Shown: positions 1-8,564 of the stretch, one piece after another | Position numbering within the stretch: the stretch's first letter is position 1 | How the letters are laid out: every line of letters starts with the position of its first letter | DNA from: Pseudomonas sp. Q11 | Lineage (GTDB): Bacteria > Pseudomonadota > Gammaproteobacteria > Pseudomonadales > Pseudomonadaceae | Reading direction: 5' to 3' | Assembly: GCF_024494355.1 (NCBI RefSeq) | Contig: NZ_JAKNQY010000006.1 | Span: 62,001 to 126,000, forward strand | DNA length: 64,000 nucleotides | Translations under genes and position numbers: made by a program | Notes under the pieces: generated by a model | What the model was told of the DNA's origin: nothing | Databases searched by the model: none | What the model saw: the letters and a program-made list of their open reading frames with translations, nothing else

Positions 1-1093
1 TCAGGCCGAAAAGGCTGCCGGTGGCATGGGGCAGGGCGGGAACCCGCTCACCGTTGAGGAACGGCAGCATGCACACCCCTTCGGCGCCTATCGGGGCATT
101 CGCGACCAGGGTGTTGAAGGCTTCGATGTCCAGTTCCAGCAGCTCGCGCATGGCCCCGGTGGCGTTGGTCAGGTTCATGGTGCAGATCAGCGGCAGCCAG
201 CCACCACTCGATGAGCAGAAGGTCGCTACCGACGGCTGTGGGCTGACCGCGGGTTCTGCGGCATAGGCGTAGACCGTGCCGGAGGAACCCAGGCTCATGG
301 TGATCACACCGGGCTGGATGTTGCCGGTGCCGATGGCGCCCATCATGTTGTCGCCACCACCGCTTGCGACCACCGCTTCTGGATTGATGCCCAGGTGTGC
401 GGCGACGGCCGGCAGGATCCGCCCGACCGGCTGATGGGACTCGATCAGCTCCGGCAATGCCGATTGCAGTCGGCCGTCGGGATCGATGTGTTGCAGCAAG
501 CGCACGTCCCATTGCCGAGTGCGTACGTTGAAATAGCCGGTGCCCGAGGCGTCGCCGTATTCATTGCAATGGCGGCCGGTGAGCCAGTGATTGAGAAAGT
601 CGTGGGGCAACAGGATGCTGGCGATGCGGTTGAATAGCTGCGGGTGATGCTCGCGGGTCCACAGCAGTTTGGAAACCGTGTAGCCGGGTGCGATGACCAC
701 GCCCAGACGCTCCAGCGAGCCGCTTTCGCCTCCCAGGTGGGCGAGCAGACGATCGTTTTGCGGGGTGCTTTCGGTGTCACACCACAACTTGGCCGGGCGC
801 AGCACCTGGCCCTGGTCATCAAGCAGTACCAGACCATGCTGCTGGCCGGAGACGCTGATGCCGAGGATGGCCTGACCATCGACTCCAGCGGATGCCAGGG
901 CCTGATGGGTCGCCTGGGTAAACGCGTCCAGCCATTGCGCGGTATCTTGCTCGCGCCGCCCGTCCGCGCCGCTGATCATGGTGTGGGCAGCAGAACCGTG
1001 TCCCAGGACTTGACCGCTGGTTGCGTCCAGGATCAACGCCTTGGTGCCTTGGGTGCCGCAGTCGATGCCCAGGAACAGTTGTTGGTTTGCCAT
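1..1093 (-). CDS. mtlY: Xylulokinase of the mannitol/arabitol operon (partial, C-terminus off window)
   Basis: FGGY-family sugar kinase that would phosphorylate D-xylulose (from D-arabitol oxidation) in the cytoplasm. The first 364 residues are present; the family is about 490 long, so roughly the last quarter lies beyond the left edge. The N-terminus has the phosphate-binding motif GIDCGTQGTK (residues 9-18), then SGQQHGLVLLD and GDASGTGYFNV; the likely catalytic aspartate is D248 in GGGDNMM. Start is ATG at 1093. It follows mtlD on the same strand after a gap of about 200 bp filled by a REP pair. In P. fluorescens a fructokinase (mtlZ) usually follows; it would lie off the edge. Family assignment is firm; the substrate is inferred from the operon. 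Confidence 0.9.
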   Translation of the reverse strand, partial: MANQQLFLGIDCGTQGTKALILDATSGQVLGHGSAAHTMISGADGRREQDTAQWLDAFTQATHQALASAGVDGQAILGISVSGQQHGLVLLDDQGQVLRPAKLWCDTESTPQNDRLLAHLGGESGSLERLGVVIAPGYTVSKLLWTREHHPQLFNRIASILLPHDFLNHWLTGRHCNEYGDASGTGYFNVRTRQWDVRLLQHIDPDGRLQSALPELIESHQPVGRILPAVAAHLGINPEAVVASGGGDNMMGAIGTGNIQPGVITMSLGSSGTVYAYAAEPAVSPQPSVATFCSSSGGWLPLICTMNLTNATGAMRELLELDIEAFNTLVANAPIGAEGVCMLPFLNGERVPALPHATGSLFGL

Positions 1094-1158
1094 AAAAATC
1101 CTTGGGTTAGTCAGATCGATATCAACAAAGGGTCATCGGCGGGTAAACACAAAACCCC

Positions 1159-1278
1159 GTGGCGAGGAAGCTTGCTCCCGCTGGGTCGCGAAGCGGCCCC
1201 ATCAACCTGACAACTAGGTGTCTCAGGCAGATCCAAGGGGCTGCTGCGCAGCCCAGCGGGAGCAAGCTCCCTCGCCAC
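1159..1278. repeat. Inverted REP pair between mtlD and mtlY
   Basis: Two oppositely oriented copies of a GTGGCGAGG-AGCTTGCTCCCGC palindrome face each other across about 35 bp. The arms can pair into one long hairpin in the mtl transcript. Such Pseudomonas REP pairs often mark intercistronic mRNA processing or attenuation, which could set the mtlD:mtlY ratio; that role is inferred. Confidence 0.85.
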
Positions 1279-1300
1279 AGAAACAGATCGCGTGGGCAGT

Positions 1301-2782
1301 TTAGTTCGCGTCAGCCAACACCCGCTCAAGCGTCCGCGTGACCCCGTGTTCGCGCAAGCTGTTGCAGCACCACTCAAATGCTGCCACGAACTCTGGCGAA
1401 TTGGGGATGGCGGTGCCAAAAATCTCTTCGACCTCCAGCATCCGCTGGGTCACCAGCGCGTCGTCGGCCACCAGCGCCTGGCAGAACGCCGCCCGTGGAT
1501 CCGGGATCGAGTAGCTCACGCCGTTTTCGTCCTGGCCTTTCAAATACACAGCCCAGGCCGCCACCACCAGCGCCGCGCGGCGGGTTTCGCCGCCGTCGGC
1601 AATCAAACGGTTGATCGTCGGTACGGTGAATTTGGGAAACTTCGACGAGCCGTCCGAACACACCCGCTCCAACTGGTCGGCAATTGCCTGGTTGGAAAAG
1701 CGCTCCACCAGGGTGTTTTTGTAGTCGGTCAGGTCGATCCCCGGTACCGGTGCCAGTTGCGGGGTCACGTCCAGCTCCATGTAGGCACGCATGTAACGCA
1801 CGAACAGCGGGTCGTTCATGGTTTCGTGGACGAAGCGATAACCCTTGAGAAAACCCAGGTAGGTCAGCGCCAGGTGACTGCCGTTGAGCAGCTTGATTTT
1901 CATCTCTTCATAGGGCGACACGTCATCGGTGAACTGCACACCGACCTTTTCCCAGGCCGGGCGACCGTTGACGAATTTGTCTTCCAGTACCCATTGCACG
2001 AACGGCTCGCAGACCACCGGCCAGGCATCGTCGACGCCATGCTCGTCATGCAGTTGCAGGCGGTGGGCGACGCTGGTCATGGGGGTGATGCGGTCAACCA
2101 TGGCGTTGGGGAAACTCACGTGGCGGTCGATCCATTGCCCCAACTCAGCGTCGCGCAAGGCGGCGAATGCCAGCAGCGCCTTGCGGGCCACGGCGCCGTT
2201 ATGCGGCAGGTTATCGCAGGACATCAGGGTGAACGCCGGGGTGCCAGCGGCGCGGCGCCTGGCCAGGGCGGCACAGAGGAAACCGAAGACGGTTTTCGGT
2301 TCATCTGGATAGGCCAGGTCGTGCTGGATTTGCGGCAGATGGGCCATGAACTCGCCGTTGCTGTCGTCGATGCAATAGCCGCCCTCGGTGATGGTCAGCG
2401 AGACGATGCGGATTTGCGGGTCGGCCAGTTTGTCGATCAGGGCCTGGGCGCCGTCTTCGGCCAGCAGCATGTCATTGATGGCACCGATTACCCGGACTTC
2501 CGTGTCATCGGTGTCCCCCAGCTCGTACAGGGTAAACAGGTAGTCCTGGCTGGCCAGGTCATCCCGGGCGCGGCGGTCTTCGGCGCGCAAGCCCACGCCG
2601 CAGATGGCCCAGTCCAGGTCGGCGCCGGTGTTCATCAGCGCATCGGTGTAGTAAGCCTGGTGCGCGCGGTGGAAGCCGCCGACGCCGATGTGGGCGATGC
2701 CCTGGCTGATCTCGCTCAAGGAATAAGCGGGCAGGGCGACCTCAGGGCTGAGGTTGTGCAGGTTCTGTCGATTGAGTTTCAT
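1301..2782 (-). CDS. mtlD: Mannitol 2-dehydrogenase
   Basis: NAD-dependent oxidation of D-mannitol to D-fructose (also D-arabitol and sorbitol in the characterised P. fluorescens enzyme), cytoplasmic. Polyol-specific long-chain dehydrogenase. The N-terminal nucleotide-binding region has GVGGFHRAHQAYY; the catalytic segment KIKLLNGSH places K295, N300 and H303 exactly where they lie in the 493-aa P. fluorescens enzyme, and this protein is also 493 aa from the chosen ATG. A TTG five codons upstream is possible, but it would overlap the mtlK stop and break the length match. It lies 15 bp after mtlK, so it is co-transcribed with the transporter. Confidence 0.97.
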   Translation of the reverse strand: MKLNRQNLHNLSPEVALPAYSLSEISQGIAHIGVGGFHRAHQAYYTDALMNTGADLDWAICGVGLRAEDRRARDDLASQDYLFTLYELGDTDDTEVRVIGAINDMLLAEDGAQALIDKLADPQIRIVSLTITEGGYCIDDSNGEFMAHLPQIQHDLAYPDEPKTVFGFLCAALARRRAAGTPAFTLMSCDNLPHNGAVARKALLAFAALRDAELGQWIDRHVSFPNAMVDRITPMTSVAHRLQLHDEHGVDDAWPVVCEPFVQWVLEDKFVNGRPAWEKVGVQFTDDVSPYEEMKIKLLNGSHLALTYLGFLKGYRFVHETMNDPLFVRYMRAYMELDVTPQLAPVPGIDLTDYKNTLVERFSNQAIADQLERVCSDGSSKFPKFTVPTINRLIADGGETRRAALVVAAWAVYLKGQDENGVSYSIPDPRAAFCQALVADDALVTQRMLEVEEIFGTAIPNSPEFVAAFEWCCNSLREHGVTRTLERVLADAN

Positions 2783-2797
2783 CACAAGTCTCGGCAA

Positions 2798-3901
2798 TCA
2801 GGCGGCGATGCGCAGCGCACGGGTGACCGCCACGCCCTCGGCATCGAATAAGTGGCAGTGTTCAGCGTCCAGGTGCAGGTTCAGTTGCTCACCGAAACGG
2901 CTCGCCAGGTCGCCGCGCACGCGCATGGTCAAGGCTTCGCCAGAGGCGGTCACGACATGACAGAAGGTGTCGCTGCCCAGACGTTCACTGACATCAGCGG
3001 TGACTTGCAGCGTGCAATCGCCCGCTTGTGCCAGGTTCAAATGCTCCGGGCGAATCCCCAGTGTCACCGCGCCGCCAACGCTCAGGCTGGCGCCGCTCAG
3101 AGGCAGGCTGATGCGGGTGCCAGCGTCCAGCAGGACCTCACAACCCTGGTTTTCCAGTCGTGTGACTTTGCCTTTGAGAAAGCCCATTTTCGGCGTACCG
3201 AGGAACCCGGCGACAAACAGGTTGGCCGGCTGGTGATACAGCTCCAGCGGCGAGCCGACCTGTTCGACGCGCCCGCTGTTGAGCACCACCACCTTGTCGG
3301 CCAGGGTCATGGCTTCGACCTGATCGTGGGTGACGTAGATCATCGTCGCCTGCAGCTCCTTGTGCAGGCGTGCCAGCTCCAGGCGCATCTGCACCCGCAG
3401 GGCGGCGTCGAGGTTGGACAGCGGTTCGTCGAACAGGAAAATCTTCGGGTTGCGCACGATTGCCCGACCGATCGCCACCCGTTGGCGCTGTCCGCCGGAC
3501 AACTGCTTGGGCTTGCGTTCGAGCATCGGCCCCAGCTCGAGGATGCGGGCCGCTTCGTTGACCTTCTTCTCGACTTCGGCCTTGGGCACACCGGCCAGAT
3601 CCAGGGCAAAGGACATGTTCTTGCGCACGCTCATGTGCGGGTAAAGGGCGTAGGTCTGGAACACCATCGCCAGGTCACGCTTGGCCGGACTGACTTCGGT
3701 GATGTCCCGACCGTCCAGTTCGATGGTGCCGTCGCTGACCTCTTCCAGGCCGGCGATCAGCCGCAGCAGCGTGGACTTTCCGCAGCCAGACGGGCCGACG
3801 AAGACCACGAACTCGCGGTCGTTCACCTCAAGGTCGATGCCCTTGATGATGGAGAAGCCTTCGAAGCCTTTTTGCAGATTCTTGATTTTCAGGTTGGCCA
3901 T
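2798..3901 (-). CDS. mtlK: Polyol ABC transporter ATPase
   Basis: MalK/UgpC-type ATPase (367 aa) energising mannitol/sorbitol/arabitol import through MtlF/MtlG. Walker A is GPSGCGKST (residues 36-44), the signature [14 protein letters not shown] and Walker [13 protein letters not shown] follow, and a C-terminal TOBE-like regulatory domain (about 240-360) is present. It sits between the permease genes and mtlD in the mtlEFGKDY order. The 138-bp gap upstream carries a REP pair, the only break between the permease and ATPase genes. Confidence 0.96.
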   Translation of the reverse strand: MANLKIKNLQKGFEGFSIIKGIDLEVNDREFVVFVGPSGCGKSTLLRLIAGLEEVSDGTIELDGRDITEVSPAKRDLAMVFQTYALYPHMSVRKNMSFALDLAGVPKAEVEKKVNEAARILELGPMLERKPKQLSGGQRQRVAIGRAIVRNPKIFLFDEPLSNLDAALRVQMRLELARLHKELQATMIYVTHDQVEAMTLADKVVVLNSGRVEQVGSPLELYHQPANLFVAGFLGTPKMGFLKGKVTRLENQGCEVLLDAGTRISLPLSGASLSVGGAVTLGIRPEHLNLAQAGDCTLQVTADVSERLGSDTFCHVVTASGEALTMRVRGDLASRFGEQLNLHLDAEHCHLFDAEGVAVTRALRIAA

Positions 3902-3939
3902 GATGATGGGCCTCCACTTGTCATTTATTCAGTTTGGCT

Positions 3940-4035
3940 GGAGGAAGATCGCAGCCTCGTTGTACTCGACAGCTCCTACGGGGAAAGTGAAGGCTGTGGG
4001 CTGTGTAGGAGCTGGCGAAGCCTGCGATCTTTTGG
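3940..4035. repeat. REP pair between mtlG and mtlK
   Basis: Two inverted copies of a GTAGGAGCTG(T/G)CGA...GCTGCGATCTT element, a different REP family from the one between mtlD and mtlY. They fill most of the mtlG-mtlK gap, so the operon transcript has a strong hairpin between permease and ATPase genes. Confidence 0.8.
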
Positions 4036-4039
4036 CTAT

Positions 4040-4870
4040 TCATTTCACTGCGCCGAAGGACAAACCGCGCACCAGCTGTTTCTGGCTGATCCAGCCAAAA
4101 ATCAGGATCGGCGCACAGGCCAGGGTCGAGACGGCAGACAACTTGGCCCAGAACAAGCCTTCGGGGCTGGAATACGAGGCGATCAGGGCTGTCAGTGGCG
4201 CGGCTTTGGACGAAGTGAGGTTCAGCGACCAGAACGCCTCGTTCCAGCACAGGATCAGCGACAGCAGCACAGTGGAGGCCAGGCCACCTTTGGCGATGGG
4301 CAGCAGGACACGAACCATTTCCTGCCACAGCGTGGCGCCATCCAGACGAGCGGCTTCAAGGATGTCGCGGGGAATGTCCTTGAAGTAGGTGTAAATCATC
4401 CAGACCACGATGGGCAGGTTGATCAGCGTGTAGATGATGATCAACGCTGTCCGTGTGTCCAGCAGGCCAAAGCTCTTGGCCAGCAGGTAGATCGGCATCA
4501 GCACGCCCACCGGCGGCAACATTTTGGTGGAGAGCATCCACAGCAACGTGCCTTTGGTGCGCTGGGTTTCGTAGAACGCCATGGAGTAGGCCGCTGGCAC
4601 TGCGATCAACAGGCACAGGGCGGTGGCGCTGAAGGAAATCACCACCGAGTTCCAGGCGAAGCTGAAGTAGTTGCTGCGCTCGTTGATGTGCAGGTAGTTC
4701 TCCAGTGTCGGCGCGAAGATGAACTGCGGCGGCGTGGCGAACGCGTCGATTTCGGTCTTGAAACTGGTCAGCACCATCCAGAAGATCGGGAAAAAGATCA
4801 GGATTGCGATGGCCCAGGCCAGCGTACCCAGCAGCAGGCTTTGCAGGCGACGGGATTGTTGAAGTGTCAT
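4040..4870 (-). CDS. mtlG: Polyol ABC transporter inner-membrane permease 2
   Basis: MalG-type permease, 276 aa, with about six hydrophobic segments beginning at residues 12-32. The EAA loop contacting the ATPase is visible as ILEAARLDGATLWQEMVRV around residues 175-195. It starts at ATG 4870, 10 bp after the mtlF stop, so the permease genes are closely coupled. With MtlF it forms the transmembrane channel for polyol uptake from the periplasmic MtlE. Confidence 0.95.
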   Translation of the reverse strand: MTLQQSRRLQSLLLGTLAWAIAILIFFPIFWMVLTSFKTEIDAFATPPQFIFAPTLENYLHINERSNYFSFAWNSVVISFSATALCLLIAVPAAYSMAFYETQRTKGTLLWMLSTKMLPPVGVLMPIYLLAKSFGLLDTRTALIIIYTLINLPIVVWMIYTYFKDIPRDILEAARLDGATLWQEMVRVLLPIAKGGLASTVLLSLILCWNEAFWSLNLTSSKAAPLTALIASYSSPEGLFWAKLSAVSTLACAPILIFGWISQKQLVRGLSFGAVK

Positions 4871-4880
4871 GGCTGCGGCC

Positions 4881-5813
4881 TCAATTCTTGTCGGTGAGGT
4901 TTTTGCCGATCATCCGCACCAGGATGATGGCGGCGATATTGGCAATCACCACGGCAATCAGGCCACCGGCCGACGCCATGCCAACGTCGAACTGCACCAG
5001 CGCCTGGTTGTAGATCAGGTAGGCGAGGTTGGTCGAGGCATAGCCGGGGCCGCCGTTGGTGGTGGTGAAAATCTCGGCGAACACCGACAGCAGGAAAATG
5101 GTTTCAATCATCAGCACCACCGCAATCGGGCGGGCCAGATGGGGCAGGGTCAGGTGCCAGAAAATCGCGATGGGGCCAGCGCCATCCAGGCGGGCGGCTT
5201 CTTTCTGTTCCTGATCGAGGGACTGCATGGCCGTCATCAGGATCAGGATCGCGAAGGGTAACCATTGCCAGGACACAATGATGATGATCGACAACAGCGG
5301 GTAGTGGGCCAGCCAGTCCACCGGCTGCGCGCCAAACAGTTTCCACACCCAGGCGAGGATTCCAGAGACCGGGTGGAAAATCAGGTTCTTCCAGATCAGC
5401 GCGCCCACCGTGGGCATGATGAAGAACGGTGAAATAAGCAGTACCCGCACGATGCCCCGGCCGAAAAACTCGCTGGCCTCCAGCAGCGCACTGATCAATA
5501 CCCCGAACACGATGCTGATCAGCAACACGCTGCCCACCAGCAGCAGGGTATTGGTAGCACCGGGCACGAAACCCGAATCGGTCAGGAAGTAAGTGAAGTT
5601 CTCCAGCCCGACAAATTCGTTTTCACCGGGGTAGAGCAGGTTATAGCGGATCAGTGAGAAGTAGACGGTCATGCCCAGTGGCACGATCATCCACAGCAGC
5701 AGCAACCCCACCGAGGGACTGACCAGAAACCAGCCTGGATTGGCCAAGCGGCTCTTGCGAACCGGTGGGACAATCTCGCTGGGTGCTTTGGCGGTTGTCG
5801 TTGAACTATTCAT
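4881..5813 (-). CDS. mtlF: Polyol ABC transporter inner-membrane permease 1
   Basis: MalF-type permease, 310 aa from the chosen ATG at 5813. The open frame extends about 30 codons further upstream, but that stretch is encoded by the REP pair at 5853-5940, so the internal ATG (protein start MNSSTTTAKAPSE) is preferred. A cytoplasmic N-terminus of about 30 residues is followed by six membrane segments; the EAA loop is EAARLDGAGPIAIFWHLTLP. It pairs with MtlG and lies between mtlE and mtlG. Confidence 0.94.
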   Translation of the reverse strand: MNSSTTTAKAPSEIVPPVRKSRLANPGWFLVSPSVGLLLLWMIVPLGMTVYFSLIRYNLLYPGENEFVGLENFTYFLTDSGFVPGATNTLLLVGSVLLISIVFGVLISALLEASEFFGRGIVRVLLISPFFIMPTVGALIWKNLIFHPVSGILAWVWKLFGAQPVDWLAHYPLLSIIIIVSWQWLPFAILILMTAMQSLDQEQKEAARLDGAGPIAIFWHLTLPHLARPIAVVLMIETIFLLSVFAEIFTTTNGGPGYASTNLAYLIYNQALVQFDVGMASAGGLIAVVIANIAAIILVRMIGKNLTDKN

Positions 5814-5852
5814 GGCATTGAACCGATTTATGCAGGCCTGAAAAACTCCCCT

Positions 5853-5940
5853 GTGGGAGCGAGCCTGCTCGCGATAGCGGATAGTCAGCCAGCACACATG
5901 TTGCATGTGCCAGCCTCATCGCGAGCAGGCTCGCTCCCAC
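5853..5940. repeat. Inverted REP pair between mtlE and mtlF
   Basis: GTGGGAGCGAGCCTGCTCGC and its reverse complement end-to-end over 88 bp. The same family recurs at 21651-21738 and 47111-47188. It lies after the binding-protein gene, where a stable hairpin commonly protects the upstream message and gives more binding protein than permease; that effect is inferred. Confidence 0.9.
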
Positions 5941-5963
5941 AAAAGGCGGAGCGGCGGCGCGGA

Positions 5964-7274
5964 TTACTTGGGATACCCGGCGCGTTTCATCTCGCGCTCC
6001 GTGGTCTGCTGGGCGGCGGTCAGAGCCTGGTCGACGGTGGTCTGGCCGATGAGGGCGGCGGAAAACAACTTGCCGACCTGGGTGCCAATGGCCTGGAACT
6101 CAGGGATGGTCACCAACTGGATACCGATGTACGGCACGGGTTTGAGGGTCGGTTTGCTCGGGTCGGCGGCCTTGAGTGACTCCAGGGTCACCTTGGCAAA
6201 CGGCGCTGCCTTCATGTAGGCCTCGCTGTACGTCGAGGCGCGAGTGCCAGGTGGTACGTTGGCGATGCCATCCTTCTCGGCGACCAATGCGCCGTATTCC
6301 TTGGAGGTGGCCCAGGCGCTGAAGGTCTTTGCCGCGTCCTTGGCTTTGGAGCTGGCCGGGATCGCCAGGGCCCAGGAGTACATCCACGCCGAGCCCTTAT
6401 CGGTGACTTGTGTCGGTGCGTAGGTAAAGCCTACGTGTTCGCTGACCTTGCTTTGGCTTTTGTCGGTGACGAAAGAGCCGGCCACGCTGGCATCGACCCA
6501 GATCGCACACTTACCGCTGTTGAACAGCGCCAGGTTTTCGTTGAAACCGTTGCTCGACGCCCCCGGCGGCCCGGACTGCTTCATGGTGTTGACGTAGAAG
6601 TTCAGGGCGTTTTTCCACTCGGGACTGGTGAATTGCGGCTTCCATTGTTCATCGAACCAGCGTGCGCCATAGGCGTTGGCCACGGTGGTGATCAACGCCA
6701 TGTTCTCACCCCAACCGGCCTTGCCGCGCAGGCAGATGCCGTATTGTTCCTGGTCCGGCTTGTTCAGCTTGGCCGCGAAATCGCCGATCTGCTCCCAGGT
6801 CGGCCGTTCCGGCATGGTCAGGCCAGCCTCCTTGAACAGGTCGGTGCGGTAATACGTCATTGAGCTTTCGGCGTAGAACGGCAGGGCGTAGAGCGTGCCC
6901 TTGACCGACAGGCCTTCACGCACCGACGGAAAAATATCATCCAGGGCATAACTGGCCGGCAGATCCTTCATCGGTTCCAGCCACCCCTTGGCACCCCAGA
7001 GTGCGGCTTCGTACATGCCGATGGTCAGCACGTCGAACTGTCCGCCCTGGGTGGCGATGTCGGTGGTCAGGCGCTGGCGCAGGACGTTTTCTTCGAGCAC
7101 CACCCAATTGAGCTTGATGTCCGGGTGCTCGGCCTCGAAGGTTTTCGAGAGCTTTTGCATGCGGATCATGTCGCTGTTGTTGACGGTGGCTATGGTGAGG
7201 GTCTGTGCGCCGAAACTGACGCTGCTGAGGGTCATGCAGGTGGAGACAAGCAGAGCTTTTACCGAAGGTTTCAT
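5964..7274 (-). CDS. mtlE: Periplasmic polyol-binding protein
   Basis: Family 1 extracellular solute-binding protein, 436 aa, delivering mannitol/sorbitol/arabitol to MtlFGK. Signal peptide: MKPSV-ALLVSTCMTLSSVSFGA, with cleavage probably after residue 23. Start ATG 7274 is supported by AAAGGAG 6 nt upstream; longer in-frame extensions would run through the promoter at 7360-7388. It is the first gene of the mtl operon, with MtlR encoded upstream on the same strand. Confidence 0.96.
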   Translation of the reverse strand: MKPSVKALLVSTCMTLSSVSFGAQTLTIATVNNSDMIRMQKLSKTFEAEHPDIKLNWVVLEENVLRQRLTTDIATQGGQFDVLTIGMYEAALWGAKGWLEPMKDLPASYALDDIFPSVREGLSVKGTLYALPFYAESSMTYYRTDLFKEAGLTMPERPTWEQIGDFAAKLNKPDQEQYGICLRGKAGWGENMALITTVANAYGARWFDEQWKPQFTSPEWKNALNFYVNTMKQSGPPGASSNGFNENLALFNSGKCAIWVDASVAGSFVTDKSQSKVSEHVGFTYAPTQVTDKGSAWMYSWALAIPASSKAKDAAKTFSAWATSKEYGALVAEKDGIANVPPGTRASTYSEAYMKAAPFAKVTLESLKAADPSKPTLKPVPYIGIQLVTIPEFQAIGTQVGKLFSAALIGQTTVDQALTAAQQTTEREMKRAGYPK

Positions 7275-7359
7275 CGCGCACTCCTTTTCCGCGCCCAAAG
7301 GCTGCGGAAGGACAGTTATTGTTTTTGTGTCTTCCGGATGAAGGGAAGAATGTGCGCTG

Positions 7360-7388
7360 ATTACAGCCCTCAATTGACGGCGTGACAA
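7360..7388 (-). promoter_or_regulatory. mtlE promoter, sigma70-like
   Basis: On the minus strand TTGTCA (7388-7383) and TGTAAT (7365-7360) are separated by exactly 17 bp, about 90 bp upstream of the mtlE ATG. It sits immediately downstream of the tandem AGTGC repeat expected to bind MtlR, the geometry of a class II AraC-activated promoter. Confidence 0.6.
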
Positions 7389-7395
7389 ATCATCC

Positions 7396-7430
7396 GTCGC
7401 ACTTTGGCTGATACTTTTTTGCACTGGATG
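7396..7430 (-). promoter_or_regulatory. Candidate MtlR operator
   Basis: AGTGC occurs twice in direct orientation on the minus strand (7425-7421 and 7403-7399), exactly 22 bp apart (two helical turns), next to the -35 element. AraC/XylS dimers typically bind two direct half-sites about 21-22 bp apart. Assignment to MtlR is by position only. Confidence 0.5.
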
Positions 7431-7453
7431 GGGTTTAGTGTGAGGAGGGGTTA

Positions 7454-7586
7454 CCTGTGGCGAGGGGATTTATCCCCGCTGTGTGGGAGCAAGGCTTGCC
7501 CGCGATGCAAGCACCTCGGTTCTCCGGGAGACCGCGTCATCTTCATCGCGAGCAAGCTTTGCTCCCACATAAATCCCCGCCACAGG
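7454..7586. repeat. Nested REP structure between mtlR and mtlE promoter
   Basis: An outer inverted pair (CCTGTGGCGAGGGGATTTA / TAAATCCCCGCCACAGG) encloses an inner inverted pair of a different REP family (GTGGGAGCAAGGCTTG / CAAGCTTTGCTCCCAC). All four arms are in register, so the 133-bp segment can fold into one compound hairpin. It lies just after the mtlR stop and may end or stabilise the mtlR message. Confidence 0.85.
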
Positions 7587-7601
7587 GTTAATCTGGGATT
7601 G

Positions 7602-8507
7602 TCAGCCCTGGTTCTGCTCGGTCAACCGCTGCACCGCCAGCCGCCGATAATGCGAAGGGGTCATGCCTTTGAGCTGCTGGAAGCGCCGATTGAAGTTGGA
7701 AATGTTGTTGAAGCCCGATTCAAAACACACGTCCGTCACCGGTTTGTCGCCGTCGGCCAACAATTCGCAGGACTTGCTGATACGCAGGCGATTGACGAAC
7801 TCGATAAAGCAGCGGCCGGTGGCCTGTTTGAAGACGCGGCTGAAGTATGTGGGTTTCATGCCCAGGTGGTCGGCCACTTCCTCCAGGGACAGTTCCCGTG
7901 CGTAATGGGCAAAGATGTAATCCACCGCACGGTTGGTGCGGTCGATGCTGTGCTCGTCCGCCGGTTGAGCAGCAGTGGCCCCGGAGAGCAATTGATAGTC
8001 ATCGGTTGCGGCCAGCAGCTCCATCAGGATGAAAAAATGCCCCAGCCGGCTCATGCCTTGGGAATCGGCGATGCGCTGCATCAGGATCATGGCCTGGCGG
8101 ATGGTGCGCTTGCAGCGAAATTCGATGCCGTACTGGGCGCGCTCCAGTAGCGGCGCGACGGTCTTGAGCTCGGCAAACACCTGATGACCGCTTTCAAACA
8201 GCTCGTCGGTAAAATTGACCAGCATGTCACGCTTGGGCACCACTTCGTCCTCGGCCACCTGGCTGATCCAGTTGTGGGGTAGGTTGGGGCCGGTGAGAAA
8301 CAGCGATTGCGGGTAAAAGTTGCCGATGTAGTCACCGATGAACACCTTGCCGGAGCTGGCGACGATCAGGTGCAACTCGTATTCCTTATGGAAATGCCAG
8401 CGCACCAGCGGGCACGGGAAACCGTGCTGGCGATAGATGATGGACAGCCCGTTATGGTCGTCCATCAACTCGTAGGAGGGGTCGGTGACTCTTGCAGTTC
8501 GGGTCAT
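7602..8507 (-). CDS. mtlR: AraC-family activator of the mannitol operon
   Basis: 301-aa transcription activator with an N-terminal cupin-like effector domain (about 1-180) and a C-terminal double HTH (about 200-295). Visible HTH motifs are LSLEEVADHLGMKPTYFSRV and VTDVCFESGFNNISNFNRRF, followed by GMTPSHYRR. It sits directly upstream of mtlE on the same strand, the arrangement known in P. fluorescens where MtlR activates mtlE in response to mannitol, sorbitol or arabitol. Start ATG 8507 gives a normal family length. Confidence 0.93.
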   Translation of the reverse strand: MTRTARVTDPSYELMDDHNGLSIIYRQHGFPCPLVRWHFHKEYELHLIVASSGKVFIGDYIGNFYPQSLFLTGPNLPHNWISQVAEDEVVPKRDMLVNFTDELFESGHQVFAELKTVAPLLERAQYGIEFRCKRTIRQAMILMQRIADSQGMSRLGHFFILMELLAATDDYQLLSGATAAQPADEHSIDRTNRAVDYIFAHYARELSLEEVADHLGMKPTYFSRVFKQATGRCFIEFVNRLRISKSCELLADGDKPVTDVCFESGFNNISNFNRRFQQLKGMTPSHYRRLAVQRLTEQNQG

Positions 8508-8564
8508 GGCCTGGCGCTTTTCTTGTTATTGCCGCTGGATAATGCCCCCTTCGCCGCACGGGTG

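Noticed and set aside
1292..2851. Open frame of about 520 codons on the plus strand
   Set aside because: Antisense to mtlD, whose catalytic residues are all in place.
2852..4897. Open frame of about 680 codons on the plus strand
   Set aside because: Antisense to mtlK and mtlG; composition typical of a shadow frame.
5814..5906. Longer N-terminus for mtlF
   Set aside because: It would be encoded by the REP pair and lacks a ribosome site.
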